DNA from: Paenalcaligenes sp052103955 | GTDB taxonomy: Bacteria > Pseudomonadota > Gammaproteobacteria > Burkholderiales > Burkholderiaceae_B | Assembly (NCBI GenBank): GCA_052103955.1 | Contig: JBQELO010000003.1 | Location: 124,001-188,000, forward strand | DNA: 64,000 bases | Direction: 5' to 3' | Part shown: piece after piece, positions 40,563 through 50,155 of the stretch | How the letters are laid out: every line of letters starts with the position of its first letter | Numbering within the stretch: the first letter of the stretch is position 1 | Made by a program: the position numbers and the translations under genes | The notes under the pieces: generated by a model | The model's database searches: none | The model's input: only the letters and a program-made list of their open reading frames with translations | What the model was told of the DNA's origin: nothing

Positions 40563-41843
40563 TTAGCGCGCGCGCAACTGCTCTAGCAGCTCACGGGCAC
40601 GGTCATTACGTACGTCTTTCTCTGCAACCATTTGCTGTACTACTTCATCCACTTCATGCGGTTCAGCACCAGCAACTACCGCAATGTTACGGGCATGCAA
40701 AGCCATGTGACCACGTTGAATACCTTCTGTTGCCAATGCACGCATAGCAGCCATGTTTTGAGCCAAGCCCACAGCAGCAACAATTTCACCCAATTCGTCA
40801 GCCGATTTCACGCCCAACAACTTCAAGGACAACTGTGCCAAGGGGTGAGTTTTCGTTGCACCACCCACTAAACCTACCGCCATAGGCAACTCGATACGGC
40901 CTACCAGATTGCCGTTTTCATCTTTGCGCCATTGGCTCAAGGAAGTGTAGCGGCCATTTTTCACGGCGTAGGCATGCGCCCCCGCTTCCACTGCACGCCA
41001 GTCGTTACCGGTAGCCACAATCACGGGGTCAATACCGTTCATGATGCCTTTGTTGTGGGTAGCAGCACGGTAAGGGTCAATAGCAGCAAACTCATACGCT
41101 TCCAGCATGCGCTCAATCACTTCTTCGCCAGAAAAGGCCTCTTGCTTCAACTGGTCTGGGCGCACAGTCATTTCAGCTGTAGCCAAACGCAAGTCTGCCA
41201 AGTTGGACAAGATACGTAGGCGTACCTGACCACCGGTGAGTTTCTCTACCAACGGTGTCACGGTTTCAGCCATGGTGTTAACGGTATTTGCACCCATGGC
41301 ATCGCACACGTTCACGATCAAGTGCATCACCACCATTGGACCTACGGCACTGGTTTCAAACACGTGAACTTCAATGTCTTTACAACCACCACCCAGACTG
41401 ATCAGGAACTTGTCTTTGGTGTTGGCCAGTTCGATGATTTCAGCACGGTTAGCCAACAGCACGTCACGTGCTTGCTCTACCGATTTCAGACCTACGATCT
41501 GAACCTGTGCGCGCATCAGCGGTTCGGTGCTGCTGGTGCGGAAACCACCGTTATCGCGGGCCAGCTTAGCCATGTAAGAAGCGGCTGCCACAATAGAGGG
41601 CTCTTCCACTACCATAGGGATCAGGCAATCACGGCCATTTACCGTAAAGTTCGCCGCAATACCCATAGGCAACTCGAACTTGCCTACAACGTTTTCAATC
41701 ATGCTGCTTGCCAACTGCATGGGCAAGGCACCATCGTCAGCCAACAATTGTTTTTCGGCTTCGGACAAGTCTGCAATTTTGCAGATTTCATCCAGACGTT
41801 CCGCTACAGAGAGGGAACGGAAATTAGGTAGTTTGGAATTCAT
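40563..41843 (-). CDS. mvaA: class II (degradative) HMG-CoA reductase
   Basis: Oxidises mevalonate plus CoA to HMG-CoA in catabolic bacteria such as Pseudomonas mevalonii. The 426-aa product (428 in P. mevalonii) has the catalytic Glu in VEEPSIVAAAS, the catalytic Lys in THNKGIMNGIDPV, the Asp in that same motif, and the catalytic His in GHMALHARNIAV. A class II enzyme, lacking the membrane domain of eukaryotic ones. The start MNSKLPNFRSLSVAERL at 41843 is preferred; the frame extends 41 codons upstream into the promoter. First gene of the operon. Confidence 0.95.
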   Translation of the reverse strand: MNSKLPNFRSLSVAERLDEICKIADLSEAEKQLLADDGALPMQLASSMIENVVGKFELPMGIAANFTVNGRDCLIPMVVEEPSIVAAASYMAKLARDNGGFRTSSTEPLMRAQVQIVGLKSVEQARDVLLANRAEIIELANTKDKFLISLGGGCKDIEVHVFETSAVGPMVVMHLIVNVCDAMGANTVNTMAETVTPLVEKLTGGQVRLRILSNLADLRLATAEMTVRPDQLKQEAFSGEEVIERMLEAYEFAAIDPYRAATHNKGIMNGIDPVIVATGNDWRAVEAGAHAYAVKNGRYTSLSQWRKDENGNLVGRIELPMAVGLVGGATKTHPLAQLSLKLLGVKSADELGEIVAAVGLAQNMAAMRALATEGIQRGHMALHARNIAVVAGAEPHEVDEVVQQMVAEKDVRNDRARELLEQLRAR

Positions 41844-41910
41844 AAGCGGCTCCGATCTTCTTGTTACTATCAACAGCCAGTAATGTAAGATGCAGGATAT
41901 TCGCGAACAA

Positions 41911-41938
41911 GGTACAGTTTTTACAGACAGATTACAGA
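41911..41938. promoter_or_regulatory. candidate MocR operator, TACAG direct repeats
   Basis: Three TACAG units (41913, 41922, 41933), the last two within TTACAGA repeats 11 bases apart, in the 108-base gap between the divergent mvaA and MocR-type genes. Direct repeats are the usual operator form of MocR regulators. Confidence 0.5.
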
Positions 41939-41951
41939 TCAGGGTTAGCCA

Positions 41952-43331
41952 ATGGCGACGCAACACAAGCAGTTATACGAGAAAATCCATCAGACCCTGG
42001 CCTACCAAATTAAGTCTGGACTGTATAAGGACAACGAGAAACTTCCCTCTATTCGGTTACTGGCCGAACAGTACTCAGTTTCTAAGAACACCATCATCAC
42101 CGTATTGGAGAAACTGGTAGATGACGGCCTAATACATTCGCGTTCTCGCTCCGGTTTTTACATCACTGAACAGCACTCTGCCAGCACGGCACACCTTGCT
42201 ACTATAGACATTGATGACATCGATGAGCTGTGGCTAATGCGGCGGCAATTAGAGAGTTTTGGTGACGTTTTGCACGTGGGAGACGGCTACCCCAGCAAAG
42301 AGTGGTTTAGGGATTTACCCCTAAACCGACTGTTGCAAAGCGCACTACAAGAAGAGAACGAAAAGCTGCTGCGCTATGGGAATAAGTATGGTTTTTTACC
42401 CTTGCGTGAAAAGCTCGCTAAAACGCTGGGCACGCTAAAAATGAGCCTTACCCCCGATAATATTTTGTTGAATAACGGGGTAAATGACGCCATTGATTTA
42501 ATCATTCGCTTCTTTGTACGCAGCAACACCCCTGTGTTAGTGGACTCGCCGGTGTACTACCCGTTGCTGAAAAAACTGCAACTAGCGAACTGCAAGATCA
42601 TTGATATACCCAGACAGCCTGATGGCCCTGATTGTCAGGTCTTGGAAGAGCGTCTCAAGCAGTACCCTAAGGCGATGTTCTTCACGCAAAGCATTGCTCA
42701 CAACCCAACGGGTACACATATTAGCGACGAAAAACTGCAGCGCATTAATAGCCTTTGCGCACAGTACAACTGCCTGCTGATAGAGAACGATATATTTTCT
42801 GCCTATACGCAAAGTAAGCGCCGATTATGCTCCGGCAGTGATTTTAGCCATCACCTGTATGTGGGCGGTTTTTCTAAAATCATTAGCCCCTCTATTCGCG
42901 TAGGCTTTATCGTCGGTAATCAAGAACTCATCAATAGACTGGCTGACTTCAAAGCCATTATTCATATCAATAGCTCTGAGTATTCTGAACGCTTTATTCA
43001 CCGTATTTTGGCCAGCAAGTCCTACCCTATGCACTTGCGTCACTTCACCAAACAGCTCAGCACCGTCTGCCAAAAAAGCCGTGATCATATACACGCCTTA
43101 GGAGGCGAGATTTTTCATTATTCCGACAACAGCTTGTACTTCTGGGTGCGTTTTCCCGGTTTGCGTTTTGACAAAAAGACCATACGTAAGGGCATGGAGA
43201 AAAAAATCATTTTCGCCCCCGGCTACTTCTTTAGTCAGAACGGTACCCAATTTAGAGACTGGACACGCATTAACAACCATATTGCGGCCCACCCTCTGTT
43301 TCTATCGACTATGCGTACTTTGCTGGCTTAA
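41952..43331 (+). CDS. MocR/PdxR-type regulator (GntR plus aminotransferase fold)
   Basis: A 459-aa fusion. Residues 1-75 are a GntR winged helix (LYEKIHQTLAYQIKSGLY, KLPSIRLLAEQYSVSKNT) and the rest an aminotransferase class I fold with PLP-Lys in VGGFSKIISPSIRVGF (about residue 310). Such proteins use a PLP-bound domain as a sensor. It diverges from mvaA by 108 bases and is the likely regulator of the mevalonate operon. In P. mevalonii the described activator MvaR is of another type, so this arrangement differs. Overlaps the DUF445 gene at the stop codons. Confidence 0.88.
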   Translation: MATQHKQLYEKIHQTLAYQIKSGLYKDNEKLPSIRLLAEQYSVSKNTIITVLEKLVDDGLIHSRSRSGFYITEQHSASTAHLATIDIDDIDELWLMRRQLESFGDVLHVGDGYPSKEWFRDLPLNRLLQSALQEENEKLLRYGNKYGFLPLREKLAKTLGTLKMSLTPDNILLNNGVNDAIDLIIRFFVRSNTPVLVDSPVYYPLLKKLQLANCKIIDIPRQPDGPDCQVLEERLKQYPKAMFFTQSIAHNPTGTHISDEKLQRINSLCAQYNCLLIENDIFSAYTQSKRRLCSGSDFSHHLYVGGFSKIISPSIRVGFIVGNQELINRLADFKAIIHINSSEYSERFIHRILASKSYPMHLRHFTKQLSTVCQKSRDHIHALGGEIFHYSDNSLYFWVRFPGLRFDKKTIRKGMEKKIIFAPGYFFSQNGTQFRDWTRINNHIAAHPLFLSTMRTLLA

Positions 43332-44620
43332 GCTGAAAACGCGGTCCACCACAGCACCAAGGCGTGTAGCAACAACCCTATCATGCCGCCTACTACCGTA
43401 CCGCTAAAGCGTATGTACTGCAGATCGCTGCCCACGCTAAGCTCTAGTTCACGCACCAAGTGTTTTTCGTCCCAATTACGCACCGTACGGGTAATGTGTT
43501 CCGTCACGCCAGTGCGCAAACTACCTGCCATGCTGGCTGCACTTTCTAATAAGTGCTGATTCAACGCATCGCGTAGTGCATCATCGGCCTGCAAGCGTTG
43601 CCCCAAACCTTGGAACAGCGTTTCTAAATGCTGAGAAATCGTAGACTGCTCGCTAGATAGGTCATCTTTCAACAATTGCATGATGTCGCGCCACACACTA
43701 TCTAGGTAGGCTTGCACGTGCTGATGTTCTAATACTTGCTGCTTAATCTTTTCGATTTGGCGTATTAAATCGGGGTCGCTACCTAGTCGCTCTATGTATT
43801 GGCTTACCCACGCCTCGTAATCTTTGCGCAGCGGATGATCAGGCTCTTGCAACACATCTTGCAGCTCAGCCACCAAAGCAGCCGCTAAACGATCAGACAG
43901 TTTTTTAGACAGATCGTCTACGGATGTCACCACATCTACCATCTTTAACAACTTAGGCCATTCACGTTCAGCGTGACGGGTCATCATCTTGGCAATACGC
44001 TCTTTGACATCTGTACTGTCTAAGTAGCCACCCAACTGACGCAAGCTTTCATCCAACAATACTTGATGACGACCATCGCGCGTTAATAGCCCCAATACCT
44101 CGTGCGCAGTACCTGCCATATTCCAATTCGCCAAGCGCGAGCGTAAGGCATCTAACAAAGCGGCTTTTACCGCTTGCTCGTCTAATAAGTCCAACGCGGG
44201 CAACAAGCTTTGTCGCGTCCATCGGCTTAAGCGTTGTGATTGTTCAGGTTGGCTTAGCCACTGCCCAATGCGCATGGCAGGGTCTAATACTTTAAGCCTG
44301 TCTAAGAGTTGCTGTGGGTCCAAGAAGTGGTCACGCACGAAGGTAGCCAAGCTTTGGCCTAGGTTATCTTTTTTACGTGGAATAATTGCCGTATGGGGAA
44401 ACGGGATACCTAACGGATGCTTAAATAATGCTACTACCGCAAACCAGTCAGCCAGCGCACCTACGGTTGCCGCCTCACAAAATGCTCGCACCCATGCCCA
44501 GATGCCTTGGCCGCCCATGTGGTGACTGAGTATGAAACCCGAGAGCGTACTGGCCAATAAGGCCAATGCGATGATTTTCATACGTCGTAACTGCTGCACT
44601 TCGCGAAGTTGTTTACCCAC
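43328..44620 (-). CDS. DUF445-family membrane protein (YjiN-like)
   Basis: A 430-aa protein with N-terminal hydrophobic segments (KIIALALLASTLSGFILS and the WVRAFCEAATVGALADWFAVV block) then the conserved HPLGIPFPHTAIIPRKK motif, long helices, and a C-terminal membrane segment (GTVVGGMIGLLLHALVLWW). Matches the YjiN/DUF445 family, of unknown function. The GTG at 44620 (VGKQLREVQQLRRMK) has GGGAGAG upstream and aligns with the E. coli start. Converges with the MocR gene with overlapping stops. Confidence 0.85.
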   Translation of the reverse strand: MGKQLREVQQLRRMKIIALALLASTLSGFILSHHMGGQGIWAWVRAFCEAATVGALADWFAVVALFKHPLGIPFPHTAIIPRKKDNLGQSLATFVRDHFLDPQQLLDRLKVLDPAMRIGQWLSQPEQSQRLSRWTRQSLLPALDLLDEQAVKAALLDALRSRLANWNMAGTAHEVLGLLTRDGRHQVLLDESLRQLGGYLDSTDVKERIAKMMTRHAEREWPKLLKMVDVVTSVDDLSKKLSDRLAAALVAELQDVLQEPDHPLRKDYEAWVSQYIERLGSDPDLIRQIEKIKQQVLEHQHVQAYLDSVWRDIMQLLKDDLSSEQSTISQHLETLFQGLGQRLQADDALRDALNQHLLESAASMAGSLRTGVTEHITRTVRNWDEKHLVRELELSVGSDLQYIRFSGTVVGGMIGLLLHALVLWWTAFSA

Positions 44621-44735
44621 GCTAGCACTCTCCCACTCTGCATTAAAGAGGCATACTACCACTGAGCCACAGCACGAGAAAACACTGTACCCACGTCTAT
44701 GTAGTAGAGAACCCTCCCACCGTTTCCATACCCCA

Positions 44736-44776
44736 TAAAAAAACTGCTTACTCGCCTAAAGGCATAGTAAGCAGTT
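44736..44776 (-). terminator. terminator of phn operon
   Basis: Minus-strand AACTGCTTACT...AGTAAGCAGTT stem followed by seven Ts, 23 bases after the stop of the last gene of the unit. Confidence 0.85.
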
Positions 44777-44798
44777 CTGGGCTCGCTAGACCGCAGGC

Positions 44799-45254
44799 TT
44801 ACACGTTCTCATTCACCACCACATAACGCACAAAACCGCTGTGTGGTGTGTATTTGTCGTATAAGCCTCTGGCGCGGTAGTTGTTCTCTTTGGTGAGCCA
44901 ATACAGGCGCGCCCACCCTTGTGTTGTCATCTCGGCCTTCAGCCAATCCAACATGGCTTCACCAGTACCTTTAGCACGTACTTCGGGGCGCACAAACATG
45001 TCTTGCAAATAGCAAATAGGCGCTACTGCCCACGTGCTGTCGTGCAAAATATAGTTAGCCATACCAATGACGCCCTCTGTGGCGCTATCGGCCACGATGC
45101 ACTGCACCGGGCTATTGTCATCCAGGATGCGTAACCAAGTACTCTGCGTTACTTCATCACTAATATCGTTCTGGTAAAAAGCATGATATCCGGCCCACAG
45201 CTGGCGCCAAGCTGGATAATCCTCACTGGTGATTTTTCGTACATGCAATGACAT
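44799..45254 (-). CDS. GNAT-family N-acetyltransferase at phn operon end
   Basis: A 151-aa acetyltransferase (YLQDMFVRPEVRAKGTGEAML with the cofactor loop, and RLYWLTKENNYRARGLYDKY at the C-terminus, similar to Hpa2-like enzymes). It is the last gene of the phosphonate operon by position, 31 bases after phnP. It does not look like PhnO, so its tie to phosphonates is positional only. The ATG at 45254 (MSLHVRKI) is chosen; an ATG at 45296 overlapping phnP is possible. Confidence 0.75.
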   Translation of the reverse strand: MSLHVRKITSEDYPAWRQLWAGYHAFYQNDISDEVTQSTWLRILDDNSPVQCIVADSATEGVIGMANYILHDSTWAVAPICYLQDMFVRPEVRAKGTGEAMLDWLKAEMTTQGWARLYWLTKENNYRARGLYDKYTPHSGFVRYVVVNENV

Positions 45255-45285
45255 AAGATGTGCCCAATAAAAGCATAAAAAAGGA

Positions 45286-46041
45286 TTACACCGCAATCAT
45301 ACCGTTATCTTTAGCCAGCAAAAGATGGTCCCCTAAAATTTGAGGGTTTTCCATCAACCATACATCCACTTTATGGCTAATATGCGTCAGCACCAGATGC
45401 TTCACGGTGAGTTGCTTGCCTATTTCCAAGGCCATATTCAAGTCATTATGATTGCGAGGTGCTGTGTCTTGTGGTGGGTGCGAGCAGTCCACAATGCAGT
45501 ACTCTAACCCTAGGGTTTGCAGATAGACCAAGCTTTCGGGTGGCAACCCTACCGTATCGGTTAAATACGCAATGTGCTTGCCTTGGTGGCTAAACACATA
45601 CCCAAAGCACGGCCTAGAATGCTGTAGCGGTATAGCCGTCACCAACATATCGCCCAGTTGCCGTTGCTCAAAAGGTACCCAGTGCTGCGAGAAATCCAGA
45701 ATGCCTGAATGCTTAAATAAATCAGCAAAACCTTGAGGGTCTTCTGGCCCATACACCGGAATGCGGCAATTCACCCCCCACCGCAAATGCAACAGCCCTT
45801 GGGCATGATCCGCATGGTAATGCGTTTGCAAAATACCATTCAGGCTACCCGGTGGAAACAGCTCAGTTAAGTCCATACGACCAGAGTCTATTAACCAGCG
45901 CTGATCGCCACATTCTATTACTGCACTGCAGGGACGCCTGCGCCAACTATTGTCATGCGTCGCTCGTACACATGCACTGCACTCACAGTTATAGACGGGT
46001 ACTTGTGCCGAATCCCCGGTGCCCAAAAAACGCAACTTCAT
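45286..46041 (-). CDS. phnP: phosphoribosyl 1,2-cyclic phosphate phosphodiesterase PhnP
   Basis: A 251-aa metallo-beta-lactamase-fold phosphodiesterase that opens the cyclic phosphate left by C-P lyase. The motif THYHADHAQG (residues 75-84) is the metal site, and the extra zinc motif NCECSACVRA near residue 20 is diagnostic of PhnP. It overlaps phnN by one base (TAATG), so is translationally coupled. Confidence 0.92.
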   Translation of the reverse strand: MKLRFLGTGDSAQVPVYNCECSACVRATHDNSWRRRPCSAVIECGDQRWLIDSGRMDLTELFPPGSLNGILQTHYHADHAQGLLHLRWGVNCRIPVYGPEDPQGFADLFKHSGILDFSQHWVPFEQRQLGDMLVTAIPLQHSRPCFGYVFSHQGKHIAYLTDTVGLPPESLVYLQTLGLEYCIVDCSHPPQDTAPRNHNDLNMALEIGKQLTVKHLVLTHISHKVDVWLMENPQILGDHLLLAKDNGMIAV

Positions 46042-46637
46042 TAAGCCGTCCTCATCATTACGCTTTGCTTATGCCATTGCTGTAACTGTACTCGTAAATT
46101 CGCCACCGTTTGCTCTAGCGTATACGAGTTATCCAACATATAGACACTGCGCGAGGCATCTGCGCCTAACCTATGCCTAAACTGCTGTTCTATATGCTGG
46201 TTACGCTGCACGCGTAATGAGATGGCATCCAACGACTCACGTCCTCGCTGTTGCAAACGTTGTAGCAACAATTCGGGGGCCACGGTTAGCCACACCAGCG
46301 CCGCCTGTGCATACTGCCGCTTCACCTGCTCCCAGTGCTCACGCGAGCCGTTCACCAATACCAACTTACCGGCTTGCAAGTGAGTATCTAGCTCTGAACG
46401 TATACCGTACATCAAGCCATGCGCTTCCCAACTTAAGGCAAAAGCACCTTGTCGTTGTTGCTGCCGGAATACCTCGGAACTGAGGGATTCCGCATAGACA
46501 TTGGCAGGGCTTTCCTCGCGCGTTACCGTGCGCTTCATGATGATCCAATCCGGTGGTAGGTCAGCGGCTAGTGCCCCTAACACGCTGTCTTTACCACTGC
46601 CGGATGGCCCAACCATGTAGACCAATTTCCCGTGCAT
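46041..46637 (-). CDS. phnN: ribose 1,5-bisphosphokinase PhnN
   Basis: A 198-aa P-loop kinase (Walker A VGPSGSGKDSVLGAL, residues 9-23; RTVTREES later) that phosphorylates ribose 1,5-bisphosphate to PRPP, completing the phosphonate route. Shares one base with phnM upstream and phnP downstream. Confidence 0.92.
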   Translation of the reverse strand: MHGKLVYMVGPSGSGKDSVLGALAADLPPDWIIMKRTVTREESPANVYAESLSSEVFRQQQRQGAFALSWEAHGLMYGIRSELDTHLQAGKLVLVNGSREHWEQVKRQYAQAALVWLTVAPELLLQRLQQRGRESLDAISLRVQRNQHIEQQFRHRLGADASRSVYMLDNSYTLEQTVANLRVQLQQWHKQSVMMRTA

Positions 46638-47782
46638 TAGTACACCCTTTGCCCTTGGCTGAACACCTGCTTAACGATGAACTGCTTGCCCACGTCTTTC
46701 ACTTGTATCAAATCAGCTCGCTTGCCTACAGCAATTTCGCCTCTATCGTGTAATCCAACTGCCGTAGCAGGTGCCAAACTTACGGTAGACACAGCACGAG
46801 GCAAGCTGTAGCCCTGCTCCATAGTCGTTAGGCCATGTACCGCCTGCAGCAAGCTTGAGGGGTAGTAGTCACTGGACAAAATATCCAGCACACCGTGACG
46901 TGCCAGTTCTGCTGCAGCGATATTCCCGGAATGCGAACCGCCACGCACAATATTAGGCGCCCCCATCAAGACATTCAGCCCCAGTTTATGGCTAAGGTCT
47001 GCGGCTTCGCGGGTAGTGGGAAACTCAGCAATAGTCATACCGGCTGCGGCAGACTCATTCACGTGCGCTGCTGTAGCATCGTCGTGGCTGGCCAAGGCAA
47101 TGCCTTTGCTTTGACACATGCCTACGATGGTCTTTCTGAACTCTTCACTGTATTTCGCAGCGTTCGTCGTTTGTTTATGGATAAAGGCTTCCATTTCAGC
47201 ATCGCTCAAGTGGTATTTGCCTTGGTAATACTCACGGTATTTTTCTATCTTCACAAACTGGCGCTGACCGGGGGTGTGATCCATCACTGACACCAGCTTT
47301 ACCAGTTCGTGATCTACCAGCTCTTCAAACATTTGCAGTGTCAGTTCATGGCTGACTTCACAGCGCAAATGCAGCAAGTGGTCTGAACGTGTTAGCCCGT
47401 CACGCACTCCTTGCCCAATGGCTTCAATCATTTTGGGTAACTGTGCCAAGCGAGTTTGTTTAGGGCTTACATCACCAATGGATAACGCATCAAACACGGT
47501 AGTAATACCAGAACTTACCAACTGTGCGTCGTGCGCCAACACGGCTGCACTAGAAGGCCAATCCACACCGGGGCGGGGGTTCATGTAGCGCTCTAGGTTA
47601 TCGGTGTGCAGTTCAATAAACCCCGGCATCACGTAATCGCCCTGCATATCTTGTGCCGCAGGCGACTGACTCATCGTGCTACTGATCTCGCGTATGCGAC
47701 CCTCTTCTAGCACCACACAACCGCGCACGACTTCGTCGGCCAACACGATTTGGGCATTATTCAGTATTTGCTCACGCGACAT
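46637..47782 (-). CDS. phnM: RPnTP hydrolase PhnM
   Basis: A 381-aa amidohydrolase-fold enzyme that removes diphosphate from the ribose triphosphonate intermediate. Metal-binding features are GFIELHTDNLERYMNPR, VMDHTPGQRQF and the ASHDDAT motif. The ATG at 47782 has AGGAG seven bases upstream and overlaps phnL by 11 bases; a longer start at 47800 is less likely. Confidence 0.93.
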   Translation of the reverse strand: MSREQILNNAQIVLADEVVRGCVVLEEGRIREISSTMSQSPAAQDMQGDYVMPGFIELHTDNLERYMNPRPGVDWPSSAAVLAHDAQLVSSGITTVFDALSIGDVSPKQTRLAQLPKMIEAIGQGVRDGLTRSDHLLHLRCEVSHELTLQMFEELVDHELVKLVSVMDHTPGQRQFVKIEKYREYYQGKYHLSDAEMEAFIHKQTTNAAKYSEEFRKTIVGMCQSKGIALASHDDATAAHVNESAAAGMTIAEFPTTREAADLSHKLGLNVLMGAPNIVRGGSHSGNIAAAELARHGVLDILSSDYYPSSLLQAVHGLTTMEQGYSLPRAVSTVSLAPATAVGLHDRGEIAVGKRADLIQVKDVGKQFIVKQVFSQGQRVY

Positions 47783-48476
47783 GACTGGACTCCTGTACAT
47801 TCAGCTCTACATAACGATCCATTACCGCTTCACGGGCAACGGCATCGTGGAAAATTCCTACAATGGCCGAACCGGCCTGCTTGGCTTCATTAATAAGCGC
47901 CAACACCACCTGACGATTCTTATCGTCCAACGAAGCAGTAGGCTCATCCAACAGCAGCAATGGCCAGAACACCATAAAGCCACGCGCAATATTCACACGC
48001 TGCTGCTCGCCGCCCGAAAACGTACCGGGTGCCAAAGACCACAAGCGCTGCGGAATATTCAGTCGAGTTAACAACTGCTCAGCACGCGCTTGGGCTTGAT
48101 CTGCAGGCTCACCACGCAATAGTGCAGGCTCCATCACCACATCCAAACACGACACTCGTGGGATCACACGCAAGAACTGGCTAACATACCCAACGGTTTG
48201 TTTACGTAGTTGCATAATCAAACGCGGATCAGCCTGCACTAGCTCTACAGCGCTGTCGTGATGACGTACTAAAATACTGCCATGCTCGGCCTGATAATTA
48301 CCGTACAGTGTGCGCATCAACGTGGACTTACCGGCGCCGGACTGCCCGGCCAACACCACGCATTCGCCTGGCTGCACGGCAAAGCTCACATCATGCAAAA
48401 CCTGCAGCACTACGCCTTGTTGTTGGTGCAACGTAAATTGCTTAGATAAATGACTAACTTCAAGAATGGGACTCAC
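47772..48476 (-). CDS. phnL: PhnL, ABC-type ATPase of C-P lyase
   Basis: A 234-aa ABC ATPase-like protein with Walker A AGQSGAGKSTLMRT (about residue 43), the signature TFSGGEQQRVNIARG and Walker B LLLLDEPTASLD. PhnL is not a transporter; it binds the core complex with PhnK. Overlaps phnM. Confidence 0.92.
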   Translation of the reverse strand: MSPILEVSHLSKQFTLHQQQGVVLQVLHDVSFAVQPGECVVLAGQSGAGKSTLMRTLYGNYQAEHGSILVRHHDSAVELVQADPRLIMQLRKQTVGYVSQFLRVIPRVSCLDVVMEPALLRGEPADQAQARAEQLLTRLNIPQRLWSLAPGTFSGGEQQRVNIARGFMVFWPLLLLDEPTASLDDKNRQVVLALINEAKQAGSAIVGIFHDAVAREAVMDRYVELNVQESSHVA

Positions 48477-48485
48477 AACTGGCTC

Positions 48486-49280
48486 CTAGGGCTGCAGAAC
48501 AGAAGACACCAACAACTGGGTGTAGGGGTGCTGAGGGTCGTCCAGAATTTGATCGGTTAACCCGCTTTCCACTACATGCGAACGTCGCATCACCAATAGT
48601 CTGTCTGCCAATAAACGGGCTACAGCCAAATCATGCGTGACAATTACTACCGCCAAATTAAGCTCGCGTACCAAGCGTCGTAGCATGTCCAACAAACGCG
48701 CCTGAACCGAAACGTCCAAACCGCCCGTAGGCTCATCCATAAACACCAAACGCGGGCCTGACACCAAGTTTCTAGCGATCTGCAAACGCTGCTGCATACC
48801 GCCTGAAAAAGTGCGTGGCAAATCATCAATACGCGAACCATCAATCTCAACGTTTTGCAGCCACTCCAACGCGCGAGCACGCAATTCGCCGTAGTTACGT
48901 ACGCCTTGTGCCATCAAGCGCTCACCAATGTTGGCACCTGCGGATACACTCATGCGCAAACCATCACGAGGGTTCTGCTCTACAAAGCCCCACTGCGTAC
49001 GCAACAAGGTACGGCGCTCGGCTTCGGTACTGTCGTACAAGCTTTTCTGTGTGCCTTCTGGCGTAGAAAACAGCACTTGTCCATCCGAGGGGGCGCACCG
49101 CCCAGATAGCACACTTAGCAAGGTGGACTTACCGGAACCCGACTCCCCCACAATACCCAGCACTTCACCAGGGTATAAATCAAAGGATACGTTTTGGCAG
49201 CCTTTCTCGTGACCAAACAATCTAGACACCTGACGGGCCTGTAACAGAGGCACTGCCTCACCGTTATGCAACGTTGTCAT
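48486..49280 (-). CDS. phnK: PhnK, ABC-type ATPase of C-P lyase
   Basis: A 264-aa ATPase with Walker A GESGSGKSTLLSVLS, signature TFSGGMQQRLQIARN and Walker B LVFMDEPTGGLD. PhnK binds the PhnGHIJ core and drives its turnover. The ATG at 49280 overlaps the phnJ stop by four bases (ATGA). Nine bases separate it from phnL. Confidence 0.93.
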   Translation of the reverse strand: MTTLHNGEAVPLLQARQVSRLFGHEKGCQNVSFDLYPGEVLGIVGESGSGKSTLLSVLSGRCAPSDGQVLFSTPEGTQKSLYDSTEAERRTLLRTQWGFVEQNPRDGLRMSVSAGANIGERLMAQGVRNYGELRARALEWLQNVEIDGSRIDDLPRTFSGGMQQRLQIARNLVSGPRLVFMDEPTGGLDVSVQARLLDMLRRLVRELNLAVVIVTHDLAVARLLADRLLVMRRSHVVESGLTDQILDDPQHPYTQLLVSSVLQP

Positions 49281-50155
49281 ACCTGCTGCTCCTGCTCTGC
49301 CACACGCTGGGCACAATAATCGGTATCGGAACACACCAGCTCACGCGTACCGTTGTCATCCACAATAATTTCGTCCAAGTAGGAATCATGGCTACCGCAA
49401 ATCACGCAGCCACCATCCCACGTAGGCAAACTAAAGGGGTGATCTTCAAAATCCAAACTTTGCACATCGGTGTACGGCGGCAAAGCATAAATACGTTTTT
49501 CCCTACCAGCGCCAAACAGCATCAAGGCCGGACTTTGGTTTAGTTTGGGGTTATCAAACTTAGGAATGGGGGATGGGTCCATTACATAGCGGTCATCCAC
49601 CAATACGGGGTAGGCATAGGCAGTCGCAATGTGACCGTAAGTCGCGATGTCTTCGTACAGCTTCACATGCATCACGCCGTAATCGTTTAGCGCGTGCATG
49701 GTTTTGGTTTCAGTTTCTGACGGCTCAATAAAACGCAGCGGCTCGGGGATTGGTACCTGAAACACCATAATCTGCCCAGACGTCAGGGCATACTCCGGAA
49801 TACGGTGACGGGTTTGAATAATGGTGGCGGCTTGCGTTTGCTCTGTTGTGCTCACCCCCGCAGTCGCCGCAAAAAAGCGACGAATAGACACCGCGTTGGT
49901 GGTGTCGTCTGCGCCTTGGTCAATCACTTTCAGCACATCGTCTTGGCCTAAAATAGAGGCCGTTACCTGAATACCGCCCGTGCCCCAGCCATACGGCAAT
50001 GGCATTTCTCTACCGCCAAACGGGACTTGGTAACCGGGGATGGCAATGGCTTTTAACAGCGCACGACGAATCATGCGTTTGCTTTGCTCATCCAAGTACG
50101 CAAAGTTGTAGCCTTCGCTTTGTGCGGCCATTTCGTGGGAAGTTACTGCATTCAT
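49277..50155 (-). CDS. phnJ: C-P lyase catalytic subunit PhnJ
   Basis: A 292-aa radical SAM enzyme that breaks the C-P bond. The unusual radical SAM cluster cysteines are in GGCVICGSHDSY and, about 21 residues on, VCSDTDYCAQ. These spacings identify PhnJ. The family's GGREMPLPYGWGTGGIQVTA stretch is near residue 50. Four-base overlap with phnI and phnK. Confidence 0.96.
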   Translation of the reverse strand: MNAVTSHEMAAQSEGYNFAYLDEQSKRMIRRALLKAIAIPGYQVPFGGREMPLPYGWGTGGIQVTASILGQDDVLKVIDQGADDTTNAVSIRRFFAATAGVSTTEQTQAATIIQTRHRIPEYALTSGQIMVFQVPIPEPLRFIEPSETETKTMHALNDYGVMHVKLYEDIATYGHIATAYAYPVLVDDRYVMDPSPIPKFDNPKLNQSPALMLFGAGREKRIYALPPYTDVQSLDFEDHPFSLPTWDGGCVICGSHDSYLDEIIVDDNGTRELVCSDTDYCAQRVAEQEQQV

